Shown in pieces: positions 52,253-64,000 of a stretch of DNA of 64,000 nt. The stretch is from assembly GCA_013399855.1 (NCBI GenBank), contig VXAY01006156.1, positions 310,001-374,000 of the forward strand, read 5' to 3'. The stretch's first letter is position 1, and each line of letters starts with the position of its first letter. Position numbers and translations under genes: made by a program. Source of the DNA: Oxyruncus cristatus (taxonomy: Eukaryota > Chordata > Aves > Passeriformes > Cotingidae). The notes beneath the pieces are model-generated. The model worked only from the letters and a program-made list of their open reading frames with translations, made no database searches and had not been told where the DNA came from.

Positions 52253-52272
52253 CCGGCAGGGGGCGCTGTTGG
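52253..52272 (+). promoter_or_regulatory. CTCF-like binding motif, copy 2
   Basis: CCGGCAGGGGGCGCT followed by GTTGG, in the same orientation and starting 59 bases after copy 1. It differs from copy 1 by one base in the core (A to G at position 3). The shared 3' extension GTTGG suggests a short tandem duplication. Confidence 0.65.
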
Positions 52273-52609
52273 GCTCTGTGCAATGAACAAGTGGCAATGA
52301 GCCTCGCTGCAGAGGCATGAGAGGTGTCAAAGGGGCAAGTAAGCGCCTTGGGCAAGGCTTCTTCGAAGCCATTTAAAGTTGCACAAGTGACAATTAACCA
52401 GTCCACATTAACGAAGCTATTTCCGTCAGCTGAGGTACGTGCCAAGTTTAAGTTTTGCAGGCTACCAGGAGCCTTCCCCGGAGCCCAGTGGCTGAACAAA
52501 ATGGTGGACACTGAGTTCAGCTCTTCGCAGGGCTGTCTTCATCGACCTAGGGGGACATTTTGCACTGCTTGACTCTACCCCTGGAGAGTCTCCAACAGAA
52601 AGTTGTTAC

Positions 52610-52622
52610 ATTTTCCCGCCTT
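52610..52622 (-). other. candidate polypurine tract
   Basis: The minus strand reads 'aaggcgggaaaa' and then the TG of the LTR. In retroelements such a tract primes plus-strand synthesis and abuts the 3' LTR. Inferred from position and composition. Confidence 0.45.
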
Positions 52623-53190
52623 GGCAGAGTCAGTCTGTAGGAAATAAATCAGGTGGTTTTATTACAAGCGTGAGTTTTCATGGTTACCTCACGTTGAGGT
52701 GCCCGGAGATTGTTTTGTTTGGGGGACTGGGGAGCCATTTGGTGCTCGGGGACTGGTGGGCTGCCTGCAGTTGCTAGTTGCTGCTTGCAGGTCTACTCAC
52801 AGTTACTTACAGTGTAAAGGTGGCCGGAAAGCACGTAAGGCAGAGAGACCAGTCTGGGCTCACTGCCAGGGGACCACGCGGTTGGGACAGGGAAACATCC
52901 CGATAGGTCAGAGAAGACAACCCATGGACTGGCGAAGGAAGGTGAGAGCCGGCCCTGAGCGACCCAATCGGATTCAAGAACAAGGCTGTATTACCTTTTT
53001 AGGAAGAAAAGGAGCAGGGCTTGGAATGGGAGGAGCGAGGGAGTGGTTCTGTAAATCAAGGGACCTTAAAAGGACTCGTCCCTCCCATCCACGTGTGCTC
53101 TCAGACTCTGGCATGAGGCTGACTGCACCCAGCGCGCTGAGATTAAAGTTCTTTGTTTCACTCTATTTGGCCATCTTTGAAATTTAATTA
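52623..53190 (+). mobile_element. second LTR-like segment (plus strand)
   Basis: GC-rich sequence with LTR-type transcription signals on the plus strand. A TATA-like 'cttaaaagg' lies at 53065-53073, and an ATTAAA signal about 70 bases later at 53142-53147 in 'gattaaagttctttgtttca', a spacing that suits a compact R region. A TG start was not fixed. The 5' part (about 52,680-52,780) has G-rich words such as 'tttgggggactgggg' that could be retroviral leader. The 162-codon frame at 52699-53187 spans it but has no gag-like motif, and its composition is that of GC-rich non-coding DNA. An alternative reading is an internal remnant of the adjoining minus-strand element. Confidence 0.45.
53065..53073 (+). 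promoter_or_regulatory. TATA-like box of the plus-strand LTR-like segment
   Basis: 'cttaaaagg' after a GC-rich stretch, with an ATTAAA signal about 70 bases downstream. It is inferred from motif and spacing. Confidence 0.4.
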
Positions 53191-53285
53191 GAGATATTTC
53201 TCACAAGTCTACCTGGATACTAGTGTTGGAAAAATCTTCCTTTTAAATTTAGAAAACTGCTAAAAATACCTGCAGGACAAGGAAA

Positions 53286-53949
53286 TGTAAGAAGAAGTTT
53301 TTTATTACAGCTCTGGGTGCACATTCGAGTCACACGGACCCAAAGAACACACTGGCCGTTTGAAAATTGCGCTTTTTGTACCCTCCCTGTTACATAGGCT
53401 GTTACATATTCATTTATTGCCGTTTGGTTACCTTAAAAGGTAACTTCCCTGCCCCAGAGGGGTGTTACTTTTCTTGGTTGGTTGAGACACACTTCCCCCT
53501 GGACTTGTACGGGGGGGACCCTTTGTGTAGGCTGCCATGCAGCAGAGAGGGATACATTTTTATTTTTATTATTATATTTTTTTGTTCCCTATTCCTGGCC
53601 ACGAAAGGTTCCCTGCTTTCAGGTCTGGACAGGGCCCTTCACCTTACAGTCTCCGTGGTATGCCTAAGAAAACTTTTTGAACATAAAACTTTATTCCCCT
53701 CTGTCCCATCGCCAAGTTCGTAATAAACCCATATGGTTTAATTCCCACCACCAAGTTCATTTACTTATAATAAAACTAGATTATTTATTTCTCGCACTAG
53801 CAGCTTAACCAATCCACATCATGGAAAGATCTACCCAGAGCCAAGCTGGCCAGTGAGCACCCACAGGGGGGTGTTTAAGGCAGTCCCCGGCGTTGTCCGA
53901 TTGTCCAATCCAGTCCAGTCGGTGCCAAACCACCCTCCCCCGTCCAACA
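53286..53949 (-). mobile_element. third LTR-like segment (minus strand)
   Basis: On the minus strand it starts TGTTGGACGG at 53949 and ends CTTCTTACA at 53286, giving 664 bases with TG...CA ends. A TATA-like 'tacaaaaagc' (53380-53371) is followed about 70 bases later by AATAAA (53306-53301). The purine-rich 'gtgaaagaaaga' just before the TG could be a polypurine tract. It does not resemble the 52.03-52.61 kb LTR, so it is a separate insertion or family. The 118-codon plus-strand frame at 53367-53723 is antisense to it and shows no domain. No target duplication was found at these exact ends. Confidence 0.6.
53301..53306 (-). terminator. AATAAA signal of the third LTR-like segment
   Basis: The minus strand reads 'gctgtaataaaaaacttctt', 15 bases from the proposed CA terminus. 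Confidence 0.55.
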
Positions 53950-56900
53950 TCTTTCTTTCACAATGATTCAGGAGAAATAAAAATTCCCTGCTTGGTTTTT
54001 TAGAACAAGTAAACCTACGACAGTTTTATAGATTAGAAGAAAAAAAAAATATTGCAAGTAATAACAGTTAATTTTGAACAACTTACCACTTTAGGTTAAA
54101 ATATTTGGAAATAATATCATTTGTAGCACTGTTGAGTATTAAGAGTACCCCATATATCCCTTTAGTCCCTTTAGGACTCTTTAATAGTACAACAATGCCC
54201 CATGGAGTAGTAATGAAAAATTTATGTCATTTTAAAAAATAATATTTGTTCATTATCGGTCCAACTTCCCCGAGTTAACTAAAAGTGCTTGTTTCAAACT
54301 AGATTTCACACTGGAAATAAGAAAAGACATTTGCCTTCTAGGTACTTCCTGATTCCATTAGTCATGACAGATTTTTTATGTTATAGAGATTCTTGGAAGA
54401 TGAAAAATACTGATTGCTTCCCTTCTCTAATATAGCAATAGTTCATGTTTCAGAACTAGTTTTATTGTCAAAGTGAATAATATTTTAATATGTTTAGAGA
54501 TGGCCTCACTCTTCTTGATGGAAAAATGAAATGACTTTTGACATTAGGATGTTTTGTTATCTGTTCCTTGAGTAGCATCAATATCACATAATTTTGATGG
54601 TGTGCTTCAGGTGTGATTTCTGGAAACATAATGCAAGAGAAAAAATGTCCTTAACGCATCACAGTTTGGGTTCTTTCTCTGTAAATAGTGACTGTGTGTT
54701 AGAGCAAAAGAATTTGGGTTTTCTATAGAGTGAATACTGAACTAAACCAAAGGTCTGTATCAGAATGATGTCTAAATTAATTTTAAAATTTACTCTTTAA
54801 CATTTAAATGTTTACTACCTTATCATACAACACTGCTTTCTAAGCCTGACCCCACTGGACAATCACAGTATTTAAGGGAAGTTCTGAATAAGACTAAGAC
54901 TCTCCCCACTTTAAAGGTAAGTAACTTATAGTTTGATTTATTGATCCTATAAATGGCTCGTAAGTTTGTTGTAATTTAAGTAAATAGGCTAAATGCTTAA
55001 TGTACATAAATACAGTGTTTTCCCAGCAATTTTTTCCTCTTTTTTTTTAATTATAATTATGACTGATGCTAACCAATTTTAGTGCTCTCTTAAAATTATT
55101 ACACTGTTTGCATTCCCTGTTTTTCATCATGACATTTAAGTTTAAAAAAAATGTTTGAAGGACATTCTCAGTCTGGGAGCATTTCGTTGGTTACAGAATT
55201 AAATGCTAGTGAATACTTTACGTATCCTTTGCTCATATAAAACACTGCTTAACTGTTCACAACACTTTTGTTTGTTGGGTTTTTTTGTTCACAATACGTC
55301 AGCTTTTGTGTTTTCTGAGACATTTTGAATTTTCATTGTTTTACTGCTATTAGTTTTATACATATATATATCCATCATTGAACTTATTAGTAGGAATAAA
55401 TTTGTTGTTGATCCAGTTTTGCAGATCTGGCATTCTAGGCCTAAAGGGAAAATGATCTTAGACTCCATCTACCTCTGTTCTTTTTGAACTATGGAGGATA
55501 AATTAATCTGTGTTCTGCAAAAATAAAAACATTTGTGGGTAAATTTCTACATTTTATTTGCAAAGGGAAATTATCAGTTGGAGTGTAAAAGAGGATAATT
55601 AAGGAGCTCAATTTCATGAACATAGAAATTTTAAGAAGGATATGGTGCAGTTTCTAGTTGAGGGGGTTTTGTCTCTGATAAAGTATCTGTGTATTTCCAG
55701 GATTTCAGGTTGAACACTACTGTTGTAAAACAGTGACTATTTGAAGAAAGGAAATAAGATATGCTGTAAGAAAATACGCTTGAGTATATACTGTAAAGAG
55801 CTATCTGGCATTACATCTGTCCAATAACTTGTCTGTTCAGCTCTCTGGGTTTGCTGGCTGATTAAGCAATGGATTCTGAATGGAAGACTTAGCTCCTCTC
55901 TTAGACTTCACATTTCATACTCCCTCATAAGTACAGAAAAATTACCAGAAGCCTGAAGAATCTATTAGCTCCCTTTCTTTTACTATAGCAGTTCATGCTA
56001 ATCTTTACATCACTTAGAGTGCTGGCAGTTGAAATGATACAAAAGCAGAGCAGTAACTTCAGAGCCAGAGATTAGTAAATTATATTGCTGTCAAAAATAA
56101 ATCCAGAACTCAGTGGCACAAAATAACACTGAATGAACACTGAACACCTAGAACCCTAAATGGTCTTTAGTGCAACAATATCATACCCCTCGTTAAGGCA
56201 TTTGCTCTAAGCAGACTCTGTCGTGGTGCCTCTTTGTGCAGTGTGAGGGAGTTGAGTGTCTGATACATCCACACAAGACACAAAATGAGCTGAAGAACAC
56301 TGTAACCAGCCAGTAGGGAATGCTGAGGACAGTGTCTGTCCTCAGAAGTGTCTGCTTCTGTCTGGGGTTTGGGCATCTTATACAATGCTTCTTGGCAATT
56401 CCTTCCCTTAATTGGGATTTTCAGTACTGAGTCTCCTATTTTCTTTAAGAAGTGAGCATGTACCTTTTGAAGTACGTCAAAGAGAGAAGGCAGGCAGGCA
56501 GGGTTCTTGATGCCCTCACCTTTTCTTTTTCCTTTTAAAAAGTCATGTTTTGGGAAACAAAACATCACAAATGATCCTGTGATATGCCTAGTTTATAATT
56601 TTTTTTTCATAGAAGTCTCATCACTCTTAAGGAAAGGTGTTTGTCTAAGACAACTATTATATCAGCTGATCAACAGTTCAGTGGGTCATGGAAAATTTGG
56701 TTTAAAGACACTTCAGATGCGTCATTTTTAACAGCATCTTGTAACTTAAAGGCTTGTCCAGTTCAACATAGGCAGGTAATAAATTGCCTGAGTTTGTGTA
56801 AGCAGCAGATCCAGCAGACACATCAATGAAACCTTCTTTAAAAATTTATTCAGTGATATAGCAAAGAAAACAGTTGATCTAGGGGGAAAAAAAAAAGAAA

Positions 56901-59900
56901 AAAACTTCTGAGGAAATCTGTGTTTTTATAAAAATGAGGAATAAGAAGTACAGAAAAAGGATTGTCCAAGAAAATCAGAAGGGAAAAGTGGCTTGTCTAC
57001 AGTATTGTATTCATTTACCCTGATGTAAATCTGAGATTATTATAGTGAAGTAGTGTTTTATAGGAGAATCTAATCTGGAAAGAAAGAACTCAAGACTGAA
57101 TTCCTACAAAGCATTTTTTCTGTGAATGTGCTTTTCCATGTAACTAGGAAACGATGCAATCAGAATAAAAGCACAGGAAATATAAAACTAGATAAGACAG
57201 AGCAGAAGCTAAGAATTCTTACTAAAAAAGGCTTTGAAAGTGCCTGGCATGAAACTGGGCCATATCCTTGCACCTGTAATTAGTCAGGGCAACAACATGG
57301 CCTCACTGAAATGGTTGTGGGAATCAGAGTAAGAAATACTTGTGCTTATTTCTATGTAGCCAGATTGGATTATCCATTAATTTTCAATCAATTCTTATGA
57401 TAATACGAGATGGTTCAAGGCATTGCAGCTGCCAGTGTTTTGCCTGTTGCAAGAGGCAAGGTTGCTTTCATTTTGTCAGACTTTTACAATACCTACAGTA
57501 ACTCCTTTCCCTCCATTTTCTGCAAAAACGTGGTGACATGCCCATAGACCAACCTGAAAAACTTATGTGTGCAATTGTTGCCTATACCTTCAGATACAGA
57601 TGATTGCATTCTGTGACGTAACAGTTTTTCTTACTTATGTACATATTTATTTTACTGATGTAGTAGAAAAATTAAATTCCTTGCATAGTAGTTTCCTAGG
57701 TTTTGATTTTTAATCCCTTCGACGCACTGGAATACTATAAGTAATTGTTTAAAATACTAAATTTTTCATATTATATTTCATGCCATTCTTGTTCACGTTT
57801 CTGTTATGTACATTTTTTTTCAGAGCTGGATCTGCAGGACATGTCAATTTAGTACTGCCTGCATATTGAGGTAACCTTTATTTACTTAGCTGAAAGACTA
57901 CATGAGGAAATTTACAGTTGCCTTTGGAGTGCTGAATTCTCTTGAAATTAAACCTAAATATTTGATTATATTTTTCTACTTTAAATATTTATTTTATAAT
58001 GGGAATACATGCAGTGAATTAGATTAATTCCTTTCATCTTTAAGATATCTCTATTATCCACTGGCATTTCCTCCAATCTCTTACTACCTCTTCCCATTTT
58101 CTTGACTTTTCAGAAACTGTTAGTAGCACAGTGAGCTCACCAACTTACTGCCTTGACACATTAGAATGTATAACTCTATAGATATATATAGATAATATAT
58201 CTCTATGTATAGATCCATAAAGTATTCTTTGCTATTCTCCAGTGACACTTTTCAAATGTTAAAAATTACATTTAAAAAGGGCTGTAAAATTATCTTATAC
58301 TCAAGTTTTCAGTGTCACTTCACCACAACCAAGCACACCCTGAAACACAGAACAAGAGAATAAGCAAAACATGCATTAAGAAATTTTTTATGTCGAGTTT
58401 CTAATATTTATCCCAGTCTGAGTGATTTCTTTCACCATATTCCTTGTCATGTCGAGGACACATCTGCTTTTAGAGTCTGTAGCCAGTAACACAGTTATCA
58501 CTGTAATATGCAGCAAGCAGAGAAAATGAGAAATCAGTAGGTTAGTCTAAAAAAAAAGTAAAAAAAAAAAAAAAGTGGGTAACATGCATGTTTTAAAAAT
58601 CATTTTAAATCTGAAAAAAAAGCAATCAAGTCTGGTAGGATGTTGATATAGTTCAATTCCACTGAGAATCTGAGTTGTTATAATCTGTGCATGTTGAAGC
58701 TTGTGAACAGCAAACCACTGTATCAAAAAGGCGTACAAAAAGGGTATTACAATAATCCAGACTTGATGTTATAAAAAACAGGAATCAAGAGCTCAGCACC
58801 CTGTGGAGACAGTAAGCTTTAATCTTTACCCACTAGTAAATTCCTGAGATGGTATTAGGTACTTACGACTCTCAAAGTCTTATCATGTGTACTGAGCTGA
58901 AAAGAGTAACTTTTCCGTTGACATTATTTAAACCATGTAAGTTTCTACTTACTCTACTTCAATTCAATGATCTTTAAGCTCTCTTTTTATATTGATTGGG
59001 ATTTCTCAGGTTGTCATTCATAACTCACTCAAATTTCCAGCACTCAGGTCAATGCAATTACTTTTTTTCTTTACCTTTCCATCAGTAAGATGCTTTTAGA
59101 TAGAATTGACACTAGTGCTCCTAGAATTATTTTGTCAAAACAGGGTAAAAGGCCTTTAAAGGAATATTAATACTCCTTTTTGTATTAAGATTACAGCAGA
59201 AAAACAGGTCTTCACCTTTTTTTAACTCTTTCCATGATGCCACCTGAATATCACAGACCTAGATTGGTAAGTAGAACTTAACATAGTTAGGTCAATAATG
59301 GTTATGGACTCTAATAGTATATGTGTTCTTCACTGAAATTATATTGTCTGGTTCTTTGAAAATCTTAAGTGGTAATAATTTTCATGTTGGATTACAAATA
59401 TTATTGAACAGAAATGAAAAAAAATACATAAAGGAACATTTTCTTTTCTCTTACACATGCCATATCTTAAGAACAATGCACAGGTTTGTATCGCCTAGTT
59501 CCAGACATGAAAATGTGTGATTCCCTGAGCTTGAGCTAAAACTTAATTTCTATTTTATTTAAAGGGAGAATTTAACAAAAAATATAGCATAGTAAAGCTG
59601 GAATAAAACCTGGAAAAATTCAAGTTAATAGGTGACAGAGGAAAACAATCACAGACAAACAAAATAGTGAAAAAAAGATGGAAATAACAAGGAAAAGCTA
59701 ATGAAAATTCTGATGTTCCTAGCATCCATTTTTGCAGGAGCATCACTCATATGTTCTGCTCTAGAATTAAGGAGTTCTCTATATTTCTGAATATTGTAGA
59801 CATAGTTTCAGCAAGGCTAAATGTAAATTTCCCATGATAAACAAGAGATTGTTAAGACAGACAGAAAAAGCAACACTTATTGTTTTTGTGATGGTTTATT

Positions 59901-62900
59901 ATGTAAACCCTTTTCAAGTGGAAAAAGAGTAGGAGGTTTAGTTTCTTTGGTTGGTTTCATTAATCTAAGAAGCCATTTCTACAATATTTCAGGATTTTTT
60001 TTCAGTTTCATTTTTGTTTTAAATACTAGAATAAATTGGGAAGTCTCCACAATGTTTATTTGGCAATTATTTTCAAAATGAAATGCATTGATCAGCACAA
60101 AAAGTTGTAATTTTTTTACTGAAATATTACACTGTCTTCCAAAAGTATTGAGAACTCTTTTCATCAGCTCTATAGTTAACTGTAAGAAATACATTTTGTA
60201 ACCTTTTGTGATGCACCCCAAACTTTGGAAACATTTTAGGTGCTGACCAGACAACAAAAAGATACAAGGCAATCAGACCTCTCAGAAGTTGAGCTGAATG
60301 GTATTTTCCTTTTACATTACTTGTTCCTCAAAAATGCACTTTCGGAAGTGCTGAAATGAGAATGCAGTACTGAAACACTATTTTGAAAAACAGAAATGAT
60401 TCAACAATTGCAATGAAAGCCAAAGAAATGAAGCACTGCATTCGAACAAGTGCCACAGAATGAATATGGTATGTTTCCTCATTTTCCTCAATATCCCATA
60501 GGTTAGGGTATTCTCCTATGAAATAGAGGGTTGTGTTTCAGATTTGTTTTTTCAGGAGCTTTTACCCATCATATTCCACCTACTAGACAAATGTCCTGGG
60601 CTCCATATTGTAGTTATTTTTAGCTTTGACATCTGACACAATTGCTATCTAAGTAGTTCGTACGAAGTTCCATCTATCAGTGCATTTGTGATCTAGTGTA
60701 AAGCATTATGGGGGAATCACTGCACACAGAGGAAGGATGTGAATTCAAGTAGATTGTATTTTTTAAGTTTGTGTTAAAAAGAGTGAAAACAAAGGTCCTT
60801 ATTCTCCTTTATTCTGGAAACTTTATTTTTCCTTATTTTTCTGTGCTTTTTAATTTTTAACGTGTTCCAGGATTAAATATCCCATTTTGGAACACATGAA
60901 ATTAGACTCACAAATACTCATGGTAGCCTTCATTAAATTGCAGAAGCTGCTGGTAGAGGAATGGGCTTTCACCGCTTTCAGTAGCTCTTTTGTTATTTCA
61001 CAATGACCTGAAAACTAAGCTTACTGCTCTCTAAAACACTCTTACACCACATGTAAAAGTGTGATGAGCAAAGGAACTCTGCAAATGTTCCTGTATCATG
61101 TAGAGGGAAGTATCAGCTATGTTTTTCCTTTACATAGTGAAGGAAGTTATAGATTCCAATCAGCAATGGCTAAGGAAGATATTGCTGTCCTTTATTCATT
61201 CATATCACAGTTCAAAATTCAGCTTGTTTAAGTTCTGGAAGTGAAAAGAAACCTCCATATGGTTGCAGCTGTTACTTTGTTCAAAGGGAAAATAAATTCA
61301 GCTAAACTAAAACAAATTACTGCTGCTGGCAACAGCAGCAAACACTGTTTTGTGACTTCTCCAACCCCAGGGATGAGGTCAAAGTTTTCTGATGCTGGTC
61401 CCTGTTTGCCAGGCTGTAAATTATATTCGGTGCAGTGCCTGGACCAATAATCAAGAAAAAATATCCAAAACCACCGGAAACAACAACTTTGAAAACAGCT
61501 TGTACTTTGTTTTTCTATTTAACATAGCATTATGCAGTACAGATGTGTTTAATAACGATAATGGAAATAAAAATGGGAACCAAACCAACCGCGTTTCAGG
61601 AGTACTTTTGTGCACAAGTAAAGATCATATTGGCTTAAAGAGTGTATTTGACGTTAAGCCAAGTATGAACTGGAAGAACATCCTTCTTAGATTTAAGAAA
61701 GGTAGCACACATCTGTTTCCTAAGCCTTGATATTTTCAGGTATAAAGAACTGCTTATAAAAACCTGCCATTCTTATAGTATCGAGGAAGAAAGCACTATA
61801 ACATATACAAAACAATATAAAAAATGACAATTTTTGACCAGGCTCAATATATTTCTTCGTTGAATTCAGAGAGTGGATTTAAATGAAAACAATTTTTTAA
61901 TGTACTTGTCTCTTAATAGCAGAGTCTACAAGAATCCCTAGTTATAATATTAGTAAGTAATAATGGTATTCATCCCTTATTTTTAATATTGCTGTGCATA
62001 ATGGGAGTCCAGAGTAGCAGGATAATCAGGAAGGGTGTTTCTGTAGACAGTACTGGAAGGATTTTGGGGCCTGAGTGGTGGTGCAGCCTCACAGTCCTCA
62101 TGCTCAGAATATCTGTGTCTTTCATATCCTCCAGTAAAAGCTGTTGGACTGGAAGACTGTGTCTTGCTTTGAAAATATCTGCCTGCACTTCCCGTATTTT
62201 CAACTAAACATATAATGCTGCTAAATTAAATATTGGGTTCCCATGATTTAATTGTGTTGTGGGATGCACAAAGAAGGTTTCTTAGTTTGTAGCAGAGGTA
62301 AAGGGCATTATTATCTATTGTGAAGGATGTGAGTTACAGTCTGTGGTGAAAAACTGGAATCGGTAATATCTCTTTACAGCAAGAAACTATTAGATTAATG
62401 CTGCAACAGTTTCCATTTGTCTTCCTTTGTTCCAAATGTATGCTGAATAAGCAAAAATAAAAGCCCCTTGAATGTTAAATGCTGGATATTTAAAATTATG
62501 ACTGCCACATTGAAGCAGTCAATTAGATCTGCTGGCGCTGCTCCCAAATTCTCTTTCCCCCAGTGCCATCCCTCTGGAGTGCACAGGTCCTCTGAAACCT
62601 ACCTCCCAGCTTTTGCAGTGTCTGAGTCAGCCTGGGTGCTGGGTGCATCAAAAACCCTTGAGCGTATAAAGGTGCCGAGGCCTTGGGACCCACTGGCAGG
62701 TTTACTGAGTACTGAGCACACCTGCAGAAATAGGCACAAATTTTCCTTTCTGGGAGACAAGGAATTTAGGTTCATTTATTTCCCTTGACTCAGACTGTGG
62801 AGAAGAAATTAATTTCTGATGGAGATCTTTATAATGAAAATCGATATTTTTGGTGTGTGCAGACTATATCCAAAAAATAGATTTAATCCTCAGCAATTAT

Positions 62901-64000
62901 ATACTTTTTTGTCGTCTTTCTTTGGGAGCACTGATGTCAGAATTAAAACAGTATATATTTAAATGCTATTCAGTCCTTTGAGAGCTACTGTTACTGTAAT
63001 ACTTGAGTTGCATGGATTTAGTTATTCTCCTGGAGAATCTGTCTTTAAATACTGCCATGCCTTGCAAAAAACCAAAACCAAAACAACAGAAAAAAACCCA
63101 AAAGAAAACAAAAAAACCAAACCAAACAAAACCCCCCTAAATAAGTACACACTTATTCCGTGTGGTTACTGCCTTTTCTGCATATCTGTCAAATAAATAA
63201 ATACATAAACAATTCAGTGAGTTAAGAAGGGCTATCCCTAAATAAGGAAAATGATTGTTAGAGTGTTATTTCCAAGCAGACTATTATTGTGCATTTATTC
63301 TTAACTGCCCTCTGCTATAGGTTTCATTATGCTGCCAGCTAGAAATGACAGCCTGACAGCTCTTTTATTTCTCTGGGTCAGTTTTATCTCAGTTGTTGAA
63401 TACTCAAACCTCATTAACTTGCTGCCAGGCCTCCAGAACTGCATGGACTACTGTCTGCAAATACAAGCACTTAGTAATGAGTAGTTTTGCATTAATTTTA
63501 TTGTTCTGATGAGTTTAAGGGGGAAAAAAAAAACAACACAGCTGGACATTGGAAAAAGGAGCTGTTATTCTGGGTACTTGAGTGAGTATTTAATATATGG
63601 GTAATATTTGAGAGTGATTTTTCACATATAACAGAGTTTTGTTCTGCTAAATGGTCTGAATAGATTTTAAAGTCACTCAAAAATTTTGGTCTTTGTCTAG
63701 ACTATTCCTTTTTTGTTGTTGTTGTTTTACTTTAGAGCAGCTGGATTATTAGAGCCTCTTCTCTTGCTAAACCATACCTCACATATGTATCAGTAAAAAT
63801 AATCTAACCTGGCAACAAGTGTTCTGCAGTGGAGTACATGTGCCCAAATAAGTTTGTGTTTTGTTCAAGAGGATCCTGAATATTATTCTATTGTCTTTTG
63901 CAATTGCTCCTAAAAGTCAAGTCAGAGTTAAGTTTTTGTACAGCAATCAGAAGTGACTGTAAATATATGCATGACTGGCAAAGGTGGAATGTGGCTGTGC
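53950..64000. other. long non-coding stretch
   Basis: No gene or transposon was recognised in about 10 kb. Content of note: an A/T-rich palindromic patch near 58,170-58,205, a GC-richer patch at 62,525-62,730 with TATAAAGG at 62665-62672, and a (CAAAA)-type A-rich repeat at 63,066-63,137. The 133-codon minus-strand frame at 56167-56568 and the 112- and 106-codon plus frames at 61392-61730 and 62468-62788 show no domain I can name. Confidence 0.5.
63066..63137. repeat. A-rich simple repeat with CAAAA/CCAAA units
   Basis: Irregular repeats of aaaacc and aaaac words, ending in a C run. This is a simple repeat; the 77-codon frame through it is low complexity. Confidence 0.75.

Larger units (their letters stand above)
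52030..52609 (-). mobile_element. endogenous-retrovirus LTR (minus strand), probable 3' LTR
   Basis: On the minus strand the block starts TGTAACAAC at 52609 and ends CTCCACA at 52030, giving TG...CA termini and a length of 580 bases. An AATAAA signal sits 25-30 bases inside the right terminus (52061-52056), as expected of R/U5. Directly upstream of the TG is a purine-rich 'ggcgggaaaa', a candidate polypurine tract, which marks this as a 3' LTR with internal sequence to its left in transcription direction. GC content is far above the flanks. Two CTCF-like motifs lie in it. Frames at 52060-52290, 52155-52511, 52073-52300 and 52324-52572 overlap in several phases and show no retroviral protein motif. 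No target duplication was found. Confidence 0.65.

Noticed and set aside
52699..53187. 162-codon plus-strand frame as a possible retroviral gag remnant
   Set aside because: No capsid or zinc-knuckle motif is visible, the sequence is arginine/glycine-rich as expected of GC-rich non-coding DNA, and it runs through LTR transcription signals.
56167..56568. 133-codon minus-strand frame as a small gene
   Set aside because: No recognisable domain, splice context or codon pattern. Retained only as an unexplained frame.
1..64000. Search for CRISPR arrays, bacterial operons, tRNA and rRNA genes
   Set aside because: No regularly spaced repeats, no ribosome-binding-site-led gene runs and no cloverleaf with A/B boxes were seen. 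The repeat content is that of a bird chromosome.

Overview
The window looks like a gene-poor, AT-rich stretch of bird nuclear DNA. The best evidence is a set of CR1 non-LTR retrotransposons. Their 3' ends carry the ATTCTATG-type octamer repeats of avian CR1, and their coding remnants match the CR1 reverse transcriptase. Several GC-rich blocks with retroviral LTR signals (TATA-like boxes, AATAAA or ATTAAA signals, TG...CA ends) fit a songbird-type genome, but that finer placement is an inference. I found no protein-coding exon, rRNA, tRNA, CRISPR array or operon. Every open frame I examined is a transposon remnant, low-complexity sequence or an unsupported short frame.

Layout from left to right. 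0-10.3 kb is AT-rich non-coding DNA with CR1 fragments at 1.0 kb (+), 2.2-2.6 kb (-) and 5.7-5.95 kb (-), and a 51-base T tract at 5.2 kb. 10.3-13.0 kb holds two GC-rich LTR-like blocks in opposite orientation. The second ends in an 88-bp TG...CA segment with terminal inverted repeats. 15.7-16.7 kb is the best CR1 copy (minus strand), with the C-terminal half of ORF2 broken by frameshifts. 20.3 kb has a weak LTR-like block, and 21.76 kb a fossil of an older amniote CR1 family. 27.4-28.4 kb is an LTR-like block on the plus strand. 34.65-36.04 kb is another young-type CR1 on the plus strand, split by a 957-base run of N. 36.6-37.3 kb is a very decayed CR1. 37.3-52.0 kb is almost featureless apart from a possible CR1 tail near 50.0 kb. 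52.03-53.95 kb is a cluster of three LTR-like segments, one of which carries two tandem matches to the vertebrate CTCF consensus. The remainder to 64 kb is non-coding.

No genes here act together. The content is mobile-element history on an intergenic or deep intronic background. The points most worth a second look are the paired CTCF-like motifs in the 52 kb LTR, the convergent LTR arrangement around them, and the 88-bp inverted-repeat element at 12.66 kb. I did not find evidence for a new biological system.
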